DNA from: Aselliscus stoliczkanus
Lineage: Eukaryota; Chordata; Mammalia; Chiroptera; Hipposideridae
Assembly (NCBI GenBank): GCA_033961575.1
Contig: CM066734.1
Location: forward strand, 78,033,501-78,097,500
Reading direction: 5' to 3'
DNA length: 64,000 nucleotides
Part shown: in pieces, positions 1 through 11,020 of the stretch
Numbering within the stretch: position 1 is the first letter of the stretch
Layout of the letters: every line of letters starts with the position of its first letter
Position numbers and translations under genes: made by a program
The notes under the pieces: generated by a model
Told to the model about the DNA's origin: nothing
The model's input: only the letters and a program-made list of their open reading frames with translations
The model's database searches: none

Positions 1-75
1 ATCTCCATTTTATTAATGAAAAATAGCAGATTTAGCTTTCTAGCTCCGTCTCAGGTCACTCTATTCCTCTCTTCC

Positions 76-193
76 TTTTTTTTTTTTTTTTTTTTTTTTG
101 AGGGCAGTGTCACTGGCCCTCATATGTGGGATCCGAACCTGGGCCGCTGGCTTCCCAAGCCAGCACTTAAACAACGCGCCACTCGGCCGGCCC
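76..193 (-). mobile_element. tRNA-derived SINE, family A (short form)
   Basis: Antisense copy of the commonest SINE here, called family A below. It starts with a T-run (the A-tail in reverse), then the conserved body, and ends at the tRNA-like head ACTCGGCCGGCCCC. The head carries a box A-like and a box B-like RNA polymerase III promoter and an anticodon-like stem (GCTGGC/GCCAGC). It is flanked by a 13-bp target-site duplication, CTATTCCTCTCTT, at 61-73 and 194-206, so the boundaries are firm. It was mobilised in trans, presumably by L1. Confidence 0.93.
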
Positions 194-206
194 CTATTCC
201 TCTCTT

Positions 207-1534
207 TATGTTATTTGAGATTCTTAAATGTCAGTGCTTATTCCAACACCTTGAGCTTTCCAAGGGTTCTTCCCAGTACCAGTACCTCCTGAAACACACT
301 ATGTTCATCATCCCCAGATCTCTTTTGCCCTAATTAATTCCTACTTAACCTTTATATTTAAAAGCAACTTTTTTGTTTTTAGGGAAGTTTTCCATAATGC
401 TGTGATTTAAGTCAGGTTACCCGTTAATATATTTGCAGTACCTTGCAAGCTTCCTCATGCCATTTATCTTTTTTATTTATAGTTTTTATGGTTTGATGAC
501 TATCATTCTCTTAAAATAAAAATTTTGTAAGAATAATCTTGTTTCTTTTGCTTATCATTTCCTCTCAGACAACTAACATAGTATCTGCTACCTTTTAAAT
601 ATTCAGCCTATAGTTGTTGAATAAATGAGTAAATTGAAATTGCCATGTTATCTAAATATTTGTTTTTTTCCAATTTGTGAATAATAAAGTTATAAAAAAA
701 TATCCAGTATAAGCAAAAAAGTATCCATTTTAATATTAATAAAATTTGTCTAATGCCTCATGCTGTAAAATCAATCTATATCGATTTTGCTTAGAGATAC
801 TTAGATAATTAATATCGAGTTATCAGGAATATGTAAAAACTACTGTTAGAGTTTTTAAGAAATCCAATGTAACACCAAAAGATATAAAACAACGCCTATA
901 GTAAGCACTCAATAAATAAATTTAAGATCTTGATTGTTAAAGAATATAGTTTTGAGTGAAAACAAGGGATACAGTCATCTTAAAGGAGCATTTTTAGGTA
1001 ATTTACAAGTCCGTTTCTTGGTGGTTCCAGGCAGGCTGTTTCTTCCCCTGCAGCACTCCTTAGTAAAGTGGTCCTTCGACTGGAAATAATGCTTCCTCCA
1101 CTCTAACACTATAGCACTGAATTTTGCATTACCTCAATCTGTCTATTCATTAATGACTAAAGATTAGAGGGTACGTAAGAAGTAAGAAGATATAGAGCTC
1201 ATCTGAGGAGAGAAAAGTTGAATGTCTTTCTATCACCTCAGCCATTCAGACAAAACACTAAACACTAAGGAAACCCCAAAAGTACGTGCTGTGTCCAAAG
1301 ATAAAGTTCAACATCAAAGGGAAACTGTTATAGAACTAGGAGCTGAGAAATAATGAATATCCTGACAGTAGTACCATTTTAAAATGCTGGAAAACATGCT
1401 ATTCTTTTTTTCTAATTTTGTTCTGTCTAAAACAAGCTTCATATATTATCCCAGTATGAATATGACCCTCATATTATTGTCCTTGTTATGGAAAACGTTT
1501 CTATTTCCATTAAAGTTCATGTTACAAAGTTAAA
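207..1534. other. No gene; AT-rich, mostly unrecognised
   Basis: No coding support. A short piece near 880-925 (GTAAGCACTCAATAAAT) resembles the 3' end of a MIR or L2 element. The rest is not recognised. Confidence 0.5.
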
Positions 1535-1846
1535 AACCTACCCTCCAATGTGACAGTATGAGGTGGCCGGGTCTGTGGAAGGTGATTAGCATTAGATGAT
1601 GTCATGAATGAAGTTAGTGTCCTCATAAGAGTCATAGAAGAGCTTGATTCCCCTCTCTGCTCTCTGCCATGTGGGGATACAAGAAGTTGGCAATCTGGAA
1701 CCCAGAAGAGAGCCCTTAGCGGAACTTAACAATGATAATACTCTGATCTCTGGCTTCCAGCCTTCAGAAATGTGAGGAATAAGTTTCTGTTGTTTAAGTC
1801 ACCCAGTCTATGATACTCTGTTATAGCTGCCAGAACTAAGACAGTC
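1535..1846 (+). mobile_element. MaLR-type LTR fragment (MLT1-like)
   Basis: The order of motifs matches the 3' two thirds of an ERVL-MaLR LTR: an AATGTGACAGTATGAGG-like start, GTGATTAGCATTAGATGA, a CTCTCTGCCATGTGGGGA segment, AAGAGAGCCCTTAGC, then TTGTTTAAGTCACCCAGTCT near the end. It is old and diverged. The subfamily is not decidable by eye. Confidence 0.65.
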
Positions 1847-3240
1847 AGTACCCCAACTGCTGCGAGAGACAGCACCCAAGGTAGTGTTTCCTACTCACTT
1901 GCTCCCCACGCCCAGCCCAGGGCTGAGAACCAGACCTCCTTGGTGAAGGTGTGGCCCTGACTCATTGAATGACAGAGAAGTTGTGCTGGTCTTATGCCAG
2001 AGGAACTTTCTGGAAATTCTCCCTCTGGCACTTGCTGGAGACCTGTCATCTGGGGTGCATGGAGAAGCCACCCATAGGGAGATACCAGTCCTAAGAATTT
2101 GCTGTGAATCAACCAAAGGGATGCCAGGGCAAGCTGCTTGTTGCTGAGTGCTGCTAGCTGCCTTAAACTGCAGTCAGGAGCTATGGAAACTACAGGGTGA
2201 GGAGCACTTCAAAACCTGGAAGAGAAAACCCCTTTCTCCTCCAGTATCTCTACTGCCAAAATGCTCTACTGACAAAGCTGAGTGTTAGTTCAGCTGGCAA
2301 AGGAGGAACTGCACCATTGAGAGGAAAGAAATTTGATCATTGTCCCAGTTATTTATCTTATCAACAAGTATGTCTCTTTTACCTCATCACCTCTTCTAGA
2401 TGTGTAACACCGATTCTCCAGCTAGCATTATTTTCCTTTCTTAACAGAATATGAAAAGTATCAATTTATAAGCCATGGCCCCTTTATATCCCTCTCCATT
2501 TCCCCCCCATTATGGTTCACTGACGAAAGTAAAGCTTTGCCTTTATAACAGTATTTTTCAATCTTGAGCCAAGTTTAATTACTATTGAGAACTATAAAAC
2601 ATATGTAGGTCTCAAGACTCTTCTATATCCTTCATTTTAATAATCATTAATAATATATATTTTATAGCACTATATGGGTTTAAAAACACACTAAGAATAT
2701 TAAGGTTGGGAAGAGTTATAGATAAATCAGATTTATATTTAAAAGGGGAATCCTGGCTTGTCTTTGGATAATAGGCTTTGGATGATATCCATAGAAGCAA
2801 AAGGACAATTGCAATAGTCAAGGTAAGATCTAATGGTGGAGGTAGTAGGGGTGTTGAGAAAGGATCAGGTTTAGGGTATATTTTGAATATAGCCACAACA
2901 GAATTTTTTACTGGATTGGATATAGAGTGTGAAAGAAAATGGAATTTAAGGACAATTTTAAATATTTTAGCTTGCCACATTCACTTGTATAAAAATACTT
3001 GACAAAAATAATTTATAAAGATTACACACACCTATGAGTATTGAAAATATGTACTAAAACCTAAAACCAACATGTCACGTGTCTTTTTTCTTTTTTTTGC
3101 CTTATTAGGTCTTTCTTGAAACCTGATAATTGCTCTGTGCAGATAATAGTTTCTCTTGAGTTTTCAATAGATGTGAATGATGAATATTAAAACATCTATA
3201 TTCCTTATATACTATAATTATTTCTTGTCAATAATCTAAA
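1847..3240. other. No gene; unrecognised, partly higher complexity
   Basis: 1850-2330 is less AT-rich than its surroundings and has short open frames on both strands without recognisable domains. It may be an old L1 or ERV fragment, but I cannot name it. 2330-3240 is AT-rich with nothing recognised. Confidence 0.45.
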
Positions 3241-4113
3241 GAACAAAATAAACAAACAAAACAGAAACAAACTGAAAGATACAGAAAACATTTTGATGGT
3301 TAACAGATGAAAGAGGGATTGAGAATGCGTGAAAAAGAGGAAAGGATTAAAAAGCACAAATTGACTGTTATACAGTAGTCATGGGAATGTAGAATATAGC
3401 ATAAGGAATTAAGTCAATAATACTGTAACAACAATGTATGGTGTGAGATGGGTACTAGATTTATCGGAATGAAAGATGAGACCTCTGTTGGGGGACATGG
3501 TAAAACAAGTGAAGAAATTAAGAAGTACAAATTGGTAGTTACAAAATACTCATGAGGATGTAAAGTAAAGCATAGGAAATATAGTCAATAATATAGTAAT
3601 AGCTATGATAGTGCTAGATGGGTACTACAATAGTCAGGGAAGTCACTTCTTAACTTAATCACATGTCTAACCACTATGCTGTATATCTAAAATTAATATA
3701 AAATAGTATTGGATGTCAACTATAATGGAAAATTTTTTAAAGTGTTGGGAAGGGCTGGCCGAGTGGCACGGTGGTTAAGAGCTGGCTTGGAAGCCAGCGG
3801 CCCTGGTACGGGTCCCACATAAGAGGGCCAGTGACACTGCCCTCAAAAAAAAAAAAAAATGTGGTGGGAAAAGGTACAAGGGAGTTAGAGGTTCAAATTT
3901 CCAGGTATAAAACAAACAAGTCATGGGGATTAATGTACAGCATGGGGAATATAGTTAATAATATGGTGATAGCATCGTTTGGTATCAGATGGTTGCTGAA
4001 CTTATCATGGTGATCACTTCTTTAGGTATATAAATGTTGAATAACTATGGTGTACCCCTGACACTAAAATAATATTGTATGTTAGCTATATTTTATAAAA
4101 ATCTTTTAAAAAG
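3241..4113 (+). mobile_element. 5'-truncated L1, 3' UTR only
   Basis: Matches in order the 3' end of the L1 at 40800-44259. It starts at the AACAAACAAAACAGAAAC stretch and goes through repeated units containing 'AATATAGTCAATAATAT', 'GATGGGTACTA' and 'CTAACCACTATGCTGTAT'. It ends with 'GGTGTACCCCTGA', 'TGTTAGCTATATTTT' and an A-rich tail. It is interrupted by a SINE at 3752-3859. No target-site duplication was found. Confidence 0.85.
3752..3859 (+). mobile_element. tRNA-derived SINE, family A, inside L1
   Basis: Complete sense copy: GGCTGGCCGAGTGGC head, GTGGTTAAGAGC box A region, GGTACGGGTCCC box B region, body ending GACACTGCCCTC and A-tail. Imperfect duplications flank it (GTGTTGGGAA before, GTGGTGGGAA after). 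It lies between two repeat units of an L1 3' UTR, so it is younger than that L1. Confidence 0.93.
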
Positions 4114-5776
4114 TAAACGAAAAATTTGGTTGTAGATTGATAGGTATAATATTATTTCAATGTCTAAATTAACTACATGTTTTTTATATATAAGCTGCAT
4201 ATGACTCATTAAACCTATATTTGTTTATTTTCTATGAGGGTATTAGTGTGTAGTTCAGCACAAGTAATAGCTATAACATAGTCACTATTACCATCTGGAG
4301 GAGTTTTATACAGCTGAAAATTGCTGATGTATATTAAATGATGTAATTTCATAAAAATTTATGTTTGTGGAAGTGACTTTTTTCCTCTTCTGTATTAGTT
4401 TGAATAAACTATATACAAACACATTTATATTTTTTCAAGAAAAATGTCTGGCTCCTGCAGTAGCCTTAAATAAAGTAGTTTAAAAGTTGGTATGATTTTG
4501 GAAATGTGTGGGAAAAATATCTCTTTGGGTAAAATTCTTTGGAACAACTGGCCTTGTCATACGGTGATAAAAATAAGTTTGCAAAAATAATAGTGAGGTA
4601 GTATTGCTGGTTTTGCTATGGGAGAAGATTTTCTTAAAAAGATGCATTTTTTCTTTGTTGTTGTCACTACTGGAAATAACGTGCTTATAACAATAATTGT
4701 TTTAAAGAGCTGGGAAGTCAGGGTCTGGTAGATGTAAATAATGTAATTCTTTGATACAAAACAGATTTTATAACTTCCATTTCTCTAAAAGCAGTTTCTC
4801 ATATGCATATGCTCCTGAGAATATGAACAGTAGAATTATAGGTACCTTTGCCATTCAGACAAATAGTTTTAAAACCATACAAAGATAGTAAATTCCTCCT
4901 TTTTTTTAAAAAGGAAACAGTTTTGGAAAGCACAGTTTAGATATATATAAAACTTCTCTATCCTGTATATAATATATAGAGTATATATATTATATATTAG
5001 ATATATAATATATATTCCTGTCTCTGTTTATGTTTCTGTGTTTCTCAGTCTTTTCTAATACAATAAATATTTCTGCAATATAAGTTAGCTCACATGCGAT
5101 TAGCACCTAAGAAAGATATGTCATTGTAAGTAGAGTTCCTGTTTTTCATATGCTTTTTGTCATAGACAATGGTTGTAGAATAGCAGAAATTGTATTATAT
5201 TTTTGTTTAGGAAAGAAAAAAAGAAAACAGCTTGACTGTTGCACTGGCAGTGGTGACTATTTGGGCTACATTTTTAAAAAAAAGTTACAATTACATGCCT
5301 CTTTCCAGAAATCTTTTCTTAGAGACATTTATATTAGAAGCTCTGGACTCATGAGAGATTACACTGACAATCTCGTAACCTTAATGATAGCCTCACTGTC
5401 TAGGGTCTAGCTCCATCTGTTTTGTCTAGAATTTGTCCTGCTTGAGTTAAAAACCTACCAGAATTTCTACAATTTTTTTTATTTTCAATATCTATTGTGG
5501 CAGTTTCCACCCTTGCTGGGTGGCCCAAACTATCTTCTCAATTGCTGCTACTGTTTTTGTCAAAGAAGTATGAATATTTTTGCTAGTACTTTTGTTACAA
5601 AACTGCATAGCATCTGAGTTGTAGGTGTTGTTTCTCTTAGCTCTGTAATTTTAGTGTATGATTTTTGGAACTCAAGACTTAGGAAGATATAATATATGAT
5701 ACCAAAAATGCCACTATGTCTATCTACTTCTGTATATATCTACCTATCAATATGTCTGCCTACCTGTCTCTGTGTG
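4114..5776. other. No gene; AT-rich, nothing recognised
   Basis: Includes a low-complexity TA-rich patch at about 4940-5015. No repeat family or coding signal was recognised. Confidence 0.5.
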
Positions 5777-5833
5777 TCCATCCATCCATCCATCCATCCA
5801 TCCATCCATCCATCCATCCATCATCCATCCATC
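5777..5833 (+). repeat. (TCCA)n microsatellite
   Basis: About thirteen tandem TCCA units with one interruption, followed by a degenerate TCTA/TCAT tail to about 5865. Confidence 0.97.
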
Positions 5834-5865
5834 TATTTATTCATCTATTTGTCATCTATCTTTAA

Positions 5866-6554
5866 TGATTTCTTCATTTTTTGTCTTTCTTAGGAAGACT
5901 AAACTGAATTGATAAAATATTTTCATTACATATTCCACCATGATTTTTCTCCACTTATAATTCATTTTTGCTAAAAGATGTGTGTGAAGTAATAATTTAT
6001 CTTTTATTTTTCTCTGAATTGAAAGGGACTTGTCCCAAAACAATTAATGAAGAAATTGTTTTCCACTGATTTGTCATCTTTATAGAAAATAATATAAGAT
6101 AAAATAGTAACTTTTGACACTAACAGAAGTAAGATCTATTTCTGTATTCTGTAAGCTATTATATAGATCTAATATTTTCTATTCTTGTGCTAATACCATT
6201 CTGGTTAAATACTAAGCTTTGCTAACTGGTAATATAACTCTTTTAAAAATAAATATTTGTTCTTAAATAGTCTCTTCTAAATGAATGTAAGAATACCCTA
6301 CCAACTTACCTAAAATTAATGTTGTTATTTGACAGTTTCATTTAACTTATAGATTAACTTGGGCAAAACTTAAGTATTGAAAATGTACAAATATAAACAC
6401 AAATATATGCAGATACATGTATAGGTCTAATAAAGTTTTCTAGGCCATAATTAAGTCATGCATATATTATCAATTTCATTCTTTGTGAATGTTTTTTGTG
6501 AGCCAGGATGTATTAATTTTATTGATTGATTGATTGATTTTTTTATTACTGCTG
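5866..6554. other. No gene; nothing recognised
   Basis: AT-rich sequence with a short (TGAT)n-like stretch near 6521-6540. No coding or repeat assignment. Confidence 0.5.
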
Positions 6555-6594
6555 ACTAATATAGGAGATATCATGATATCTGGTCCTATATTAG
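6555..6594. repeat. Loop-less inverted repeat
   Basis: Left arm CTAATATAGG+AGATATCA meets right arm TGATATCT+GGT+CCTATATTAG. The 18-bp arms pair perfectly apart from a 3-base bulge. The central 16 bp (6566-6581) are a perfect palindrome. The function is unknown. Confidence 0.9.
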
Positions 6595-8095
6595 GCCATC
6601 TGTATCAGAAGGTTTTATGTTGCCTCAAGTAAAGGACAACTACTGTATAATGGCATCCACAGAGTAATGCAAAAAAAAAAAAAAATACCAAGCATGCCAG
6701 AATACTGTTTATGGTAAAAATTTATCAAAATAGGATCAGCAGCATGCAATTTCTTTATCGAGCATTACATCCTGAGGAACATACTACAGCATACAAAGAT
6801 GCCAGGATCCTTGGGCTATGGGCTTTTAAGCTGTGTTGTTACAATAGCACTGACAGCTCTTCTGATGTGATCATGGGCCAAGATCCAACATCATCGTGGG
6901 AGCATAACTTTGGCTGTAGTTTTGCATTAGTCTTTGCTATTAGCAGGTTGGATATTCAGCCATAGCAGTAGATAAACCAGCCCTGGGAAAATAGAACCCA
7001 CCCTGCTTGCCTCATGGTATGTGTTCTTTCCTACTAAAATTGCTAAATGTGTATGGACTTATTGTGCAGATAATGAAGTCTGCAAGGACAGAGGCTTACT
7101 GATTTTTGTACTTGGTTAATCCATGTCTCCCCAATAGTGGATGCTGTTTTATGGACATTGGAGTACATACAAAGATATGCATAGTTCAGGCTCATTTCCA
7201 TGTATCCAGTCCATTTCTATGTCTAAATTTCTTGGTTTCCACACTTCTTATCTTACCCACTAAAGGCCTTCCAACTTCCATCCAATTATTCACTAATGTC
7301 CAGGAACCCATGTATATCATTCCTTTTGTGTGCCATTGAGCCAAATACTCTTATAAAATGGATTTCTGGTATGTATACTCTAAATAATGATTTGTGGTGT
7401 TTCCAAGACAGATTAAAAATGCAACTCTGGTCACATAATCACATCATAGTTCATTGTCTAATATCTGCTTTCCACTATGGTACAGTGGCATTTTAGGTGC
7501 TGCTTTTTGAATGGTGAAAATTTCTGTGCTGTAGAAGGTATGAGCTTGTTTCAAAACGCTATAGGCCTGAACTTAATCTCTCCTATTAGTATTCTCCACA
7601 GCATGTTCTTATCCACTAAGGAAATCTATGGCACTATAGAATCTATCAGGCTAGGACTATTTATATTATAGTTTGAACCATATGAACAGTCCTCAGATAC
7701 AATGACCTATACTAATATTGAGAGCCTTCTGAGATGCCTGATAAATGAGTTAGAGAACAGCATTCCCAGGTGTGGTATACACTATGTCCAAAATCTGACT
7801 ATGTCAACAAAATTCTGTGCTACTTTAAAGGTGGAAAGTGTAAGGTATACTAAATTGTCCTTTTTCATTGAAAGAATATCTCAGTATGAACCAGACCACT
7901 AGACCTTAAACACTTTACCAATCTTTCAGGCTTTAATCTTTTTATGGTTCATCTTCAACCAAAATAGACCATATCCTGCACCAGAAAGTAAGACTGAAGA
8001 ATTAAAATGAATGAAATCATACAGAACATGAATCCTATTCCATAATGGAATCAAGCTATAAATTAAGAAGATAAACACATTTGACAAAATATAAA
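6595..8095. other. Unrecognised decayed sequence, possibly old ERV internal
   Basis: Base composition is more even than the flanks, and short open frames occur throughout the plus strand with no lasting frame. The texture resembles ancient ERVL internal sequence, but I cannot align it by eye to a named part. It could equally be a single-copy spacer. Confidence 0.3.
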
Positions 8096-8315
8096 ACCCA
8101 CTTGTGATAAACACTCTCAGCAAACTAAAAACAGAGGAAATCTTCTTCAACTTTATAAAGAGTATCTATATTAGAAACCTACAGATAGCTTCATATTTAA
8201 TAACAAAACATTCATTGTTTTCTCCCTAAGATTAAAAATAAGCAAAGCCGTACACTCTTACAACTCCTATTCAACAGAGTACTAGAAGTTTTAGATACTA
8301 GTTAATTCTTAATAT
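8096..8315 (+). mobile_element. L1 ORF2 fragment (reverse transcriptase region)
   Basis: Decayed stretch matching in order the RT part of L1 ORF2. It has a segment like 'GAAATCTTCTTCAACTTTATAAAG', then 'CCTAAGATTAAAAATAAG', then 'CTATTCAACAGAGTACTAG', which corresponds to the LFN(I/T)VLEVL region. There are several indels. It is a relic without function. Confidence 0.65.
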
Positions 8316-9932
8316 TATTTATCCATATTTTTAAATTATTCTTAAATGCATTAATTTGACACATTAACCTTTCCCCAAACTGACGATTATTATGCTAAGA
8401 AAAATATACTTTAGCCATTTTCAAAGATAGTTGCAAGACTTTTGATTATATGAAAAATTTATCTAGACTTCTGCCAGGAGTGGGTTGCAGGTTTAATGTA
8501 GACAAATACATAACAAAAATCAAGAGTAGAGTCTGTCAAAAATTGATTCTTTTAAAGATTTTTTTGGATTCCCTCACCAAGCAGATGCTTGAAAGGGGCA
8601 CTATGATCATTGACCTAGAAACTGTCAATTCTAAACTCTGGACCAAATAAAGCCATCTTCTTTCAAAATTTGTATTGAAGAAAGAAAAATGAATACAAAA
8701 TATTTAAGAAAAAAAGATTCAAGGCAAAACTAAAGCACAGGAGGTCTGAATCTGTACAAGTAGTAAAACAAAAGCAAAATCAGGGCACACGATGTTAGAC
8801 TTGCAGGTTAATAACAAACAAATAACTATAAACATAAAATTCTATATAAAGACCCAGGTCTAATTATTTAACCAGGGTGCACCTCTCAACAAAAAGTCAA
8901 ATCACTTTAATAGAAGCCGAGTTTAAAATCTGCCAGTTAGTGTCAATGTCTAGCATAACAAAATAAATTCAACAGTGATAACTCAGTGTATTAAATCAGA
9001 ACTTGGATTATGTTTGAGACCATCTCATTTGGCAGCAACTTGGAAGGAAAAGTAGATGTTGAATATAAGTGGCTGGAGAATATGTCTGATATTTGTTTCT
9101 CTGAGGATTCCATTGAATGATGTCAAACAAGGGTTTCCGGTGTGACATTCATGAAACATCCTGAATTGTCAAGGCATAAGAACATCTCTCAATACATAAA
9201 ATCATGAAGTTGAATTTACAGCTTTCTTAAATAAAGAAGATATAAACTCATTGAGCAAAGCAAATTGCTGACCTGTAAACGGGTTAGGGAAAGAGTGTTT
9301 GGAGTTGCATTGTTTACAAACACAGAGTGGTTGACATCAGTCTGAAATCATGATTTATGTTGTCTAGAGAAGGGTGATTGGTGTTAGTTTAAAGCAAGTA
9401 TATGTTGACATTCATTCTTAGAAATGTGTTCACTGGAGTGTCTACCAATCTGGCTGATGTTCAATGTGCGAGACTGCACCGATTGGCTAGTGTGTTTATT
9501 GAAGCAAGTTGTCATTGATTGATCACACCCATTTACAACTCATCCTGGTGCTTACTTGCTACTTGTTACTATGACTATAGAGTTGTCATTGATTGATCAA
9601 ATAGTTTGAAAAACATTTCAAATATCACTGCCTATAATAAGTTGTCAGTCATTCCTGGGTATGTGGGGACTACTTTATTTTTTTAAATATCAGTGTGTAC
9701 TGACTCTGAGAATTGCTCTTATCTGGAAATGAAGTTAAAGATAATTTTCCTTTGCTATAATTGATATCAGCTTCTGCTTGCCCACTCTTCATATTTTGGT
9801 TATAAAAGTTAAGTAATACAGTTAATGGCTTCCCATCTATCCCATCCCTAGAGACCATGGTCTGTTTAACACTGACAACAAATCCCTGTGTCAAGTGAGA
9901 TCACCAGGACTCTACATCACCATATCTGGGAG
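8316..9932. other. No gene; nothing firmly recognised
   Basis: Contains a perfect 19-bp direct repeat, AGTTGTCATTGATTGATCA, at 9507-9525 and 9581-9599. 9090-9930 could be an old LTR or ERV remnant, but no diagnostic end was found. Confidence 0.4.
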
Positions 9933-9949
9933 AGAAGTTCGTAGCAACA

Positions 9950-10076
9950 TGGGCCTGCCAAGTGGCGCGGTGGTTAAGCGCTGCTTGGGATGCCAGCGGC
10001 CCCAATTCGGGTCCCACATGTGAGGGCCAGCGACCCTGCCCTCAAAAAAAAAAAAAGACAAAAAAAAGAAAAGAAA
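9950..10076 (+). mobile_element. tRNA-derived SINE, family A
   Basis: Sense copy with head GGGCCTGCCAAGTGGCGC, box B region AATTCGGGTCCC and an A-rich tail with G interruptions. A perfect 17-bp target-site duplication, AGAAGTTCGTAGCAACA, lies at 9933-9949 and 10077-10093. This is one of the best-preserved duplications in the window and points to a fairly young insertion. Confidence 0.96.
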
Positions 10077-10093
10077 AGAAGTTCGTAGCAACA

Positions 10094-10690
10094 GCCCCTA
10101 CAATCAATCATGACTCAAAGAGGGTCATCACCATTGAGATCTTTAATAATGCTTTTGCTCCCCTCCTTAGCAAATTCCTTATCACTGTAAAGGGAGTGTG
10201 ATTTCTGTTCTTCCTAAAAATGTCATCCAGTGGATTTTCTGGCTTTATAACTTAACATGTCCACCTGCCTGGTTTTTGACACAAAAATCCGAGAAATGAT
10301 TCCCTGGGCTTTTTAATTCCAGTAGCAAATTAGGATTGATACAAGGTGACCATACCAAGTTATTAAATCCTGTTTCCTGAGAATGCTCCTTATAACATAC
10401 TATTATATGCAGCGGTATGTTCTGACACCCCACCTGTTCTATCCCTTTCAAAACTCAATCCCAGGCATGTTCTGCTAATTCCAGCTGGTGCCTATTAGCA
10501 GGATTTTGTAGACTTTTGGTGAACAATCCTTTTCTGGTCATAAAATGATGGATAAGTACTTCTTCAATTAGGCCATGGCCTAAATGATTTCTACATTATG
10601 AATTTAATTTCATTAAGGACTAATAAATGAACATTTAAAATGTCTCTCATTGTTCTCTGAAAAAGAATACAATATTTTGTAGGAGGCAGC
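10094..10690. other. No gene; continues the sequence left of the SINE
   Basis: Same moderately complex sequence as before the SINE at 9950. Two antisense open frames (9670-9894 and 10245-10451) have no recognisable domain. Confidence 0.4.
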
Positions 10691-11020
10691 TCCCTCCAAA
10701 TTTCTCTATTCAAATAACTGCAAATCCTATAAAATTCCTAGACAACGCATAGAAAGTTGGTTTTAAAAAAAATTCTATCAGCCTTTTGGAGAAATTGGTA
10801 ATTTTATTTCAAATTCTAGTTAGGTAGCCCAAGTGATCTTAAAACAGAAGAACACAGCTGATGTATACCACATTATTACAAGATTTAATATAAAGTTGCA
10901 ATAATCAAGCAACATAGTACTGGTATAAGGATAAGCATACATATTTATCAAACAAATACAGTATGGAATAGATTCACTAATAATGTTTGATTGATTTTTA
11001 ACAAAGGTGCCAAGTTAATT
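10691..11020 (+). mobile_element. L1 ORF2 fragment (C-terminal part)
   Basis: Shows motif order of late L1 ORF2: 'AAGTTGCAATAATCAAG', 'GTACTGGTATAAGGATA', then 'TTGATTTTTAACAAAGGTGCCAAG'. It is diverged, with no open frame. Confidence 0.7.

Noticed and set aside
5777..5833. CRISPR-like or other regular array
   Set aside because: It is a plain TCCA microsatellite without spacers. None of the tandem tracts in the window has a repeat-spacer structure.
6595..8095. Possible gene or processed pseudogene because of dense short open frames on one strand
   Set aside because: Frames change constantly, no domain is recognisable, and there is no poly-A end with target duplication around the block. I left it unassigned.
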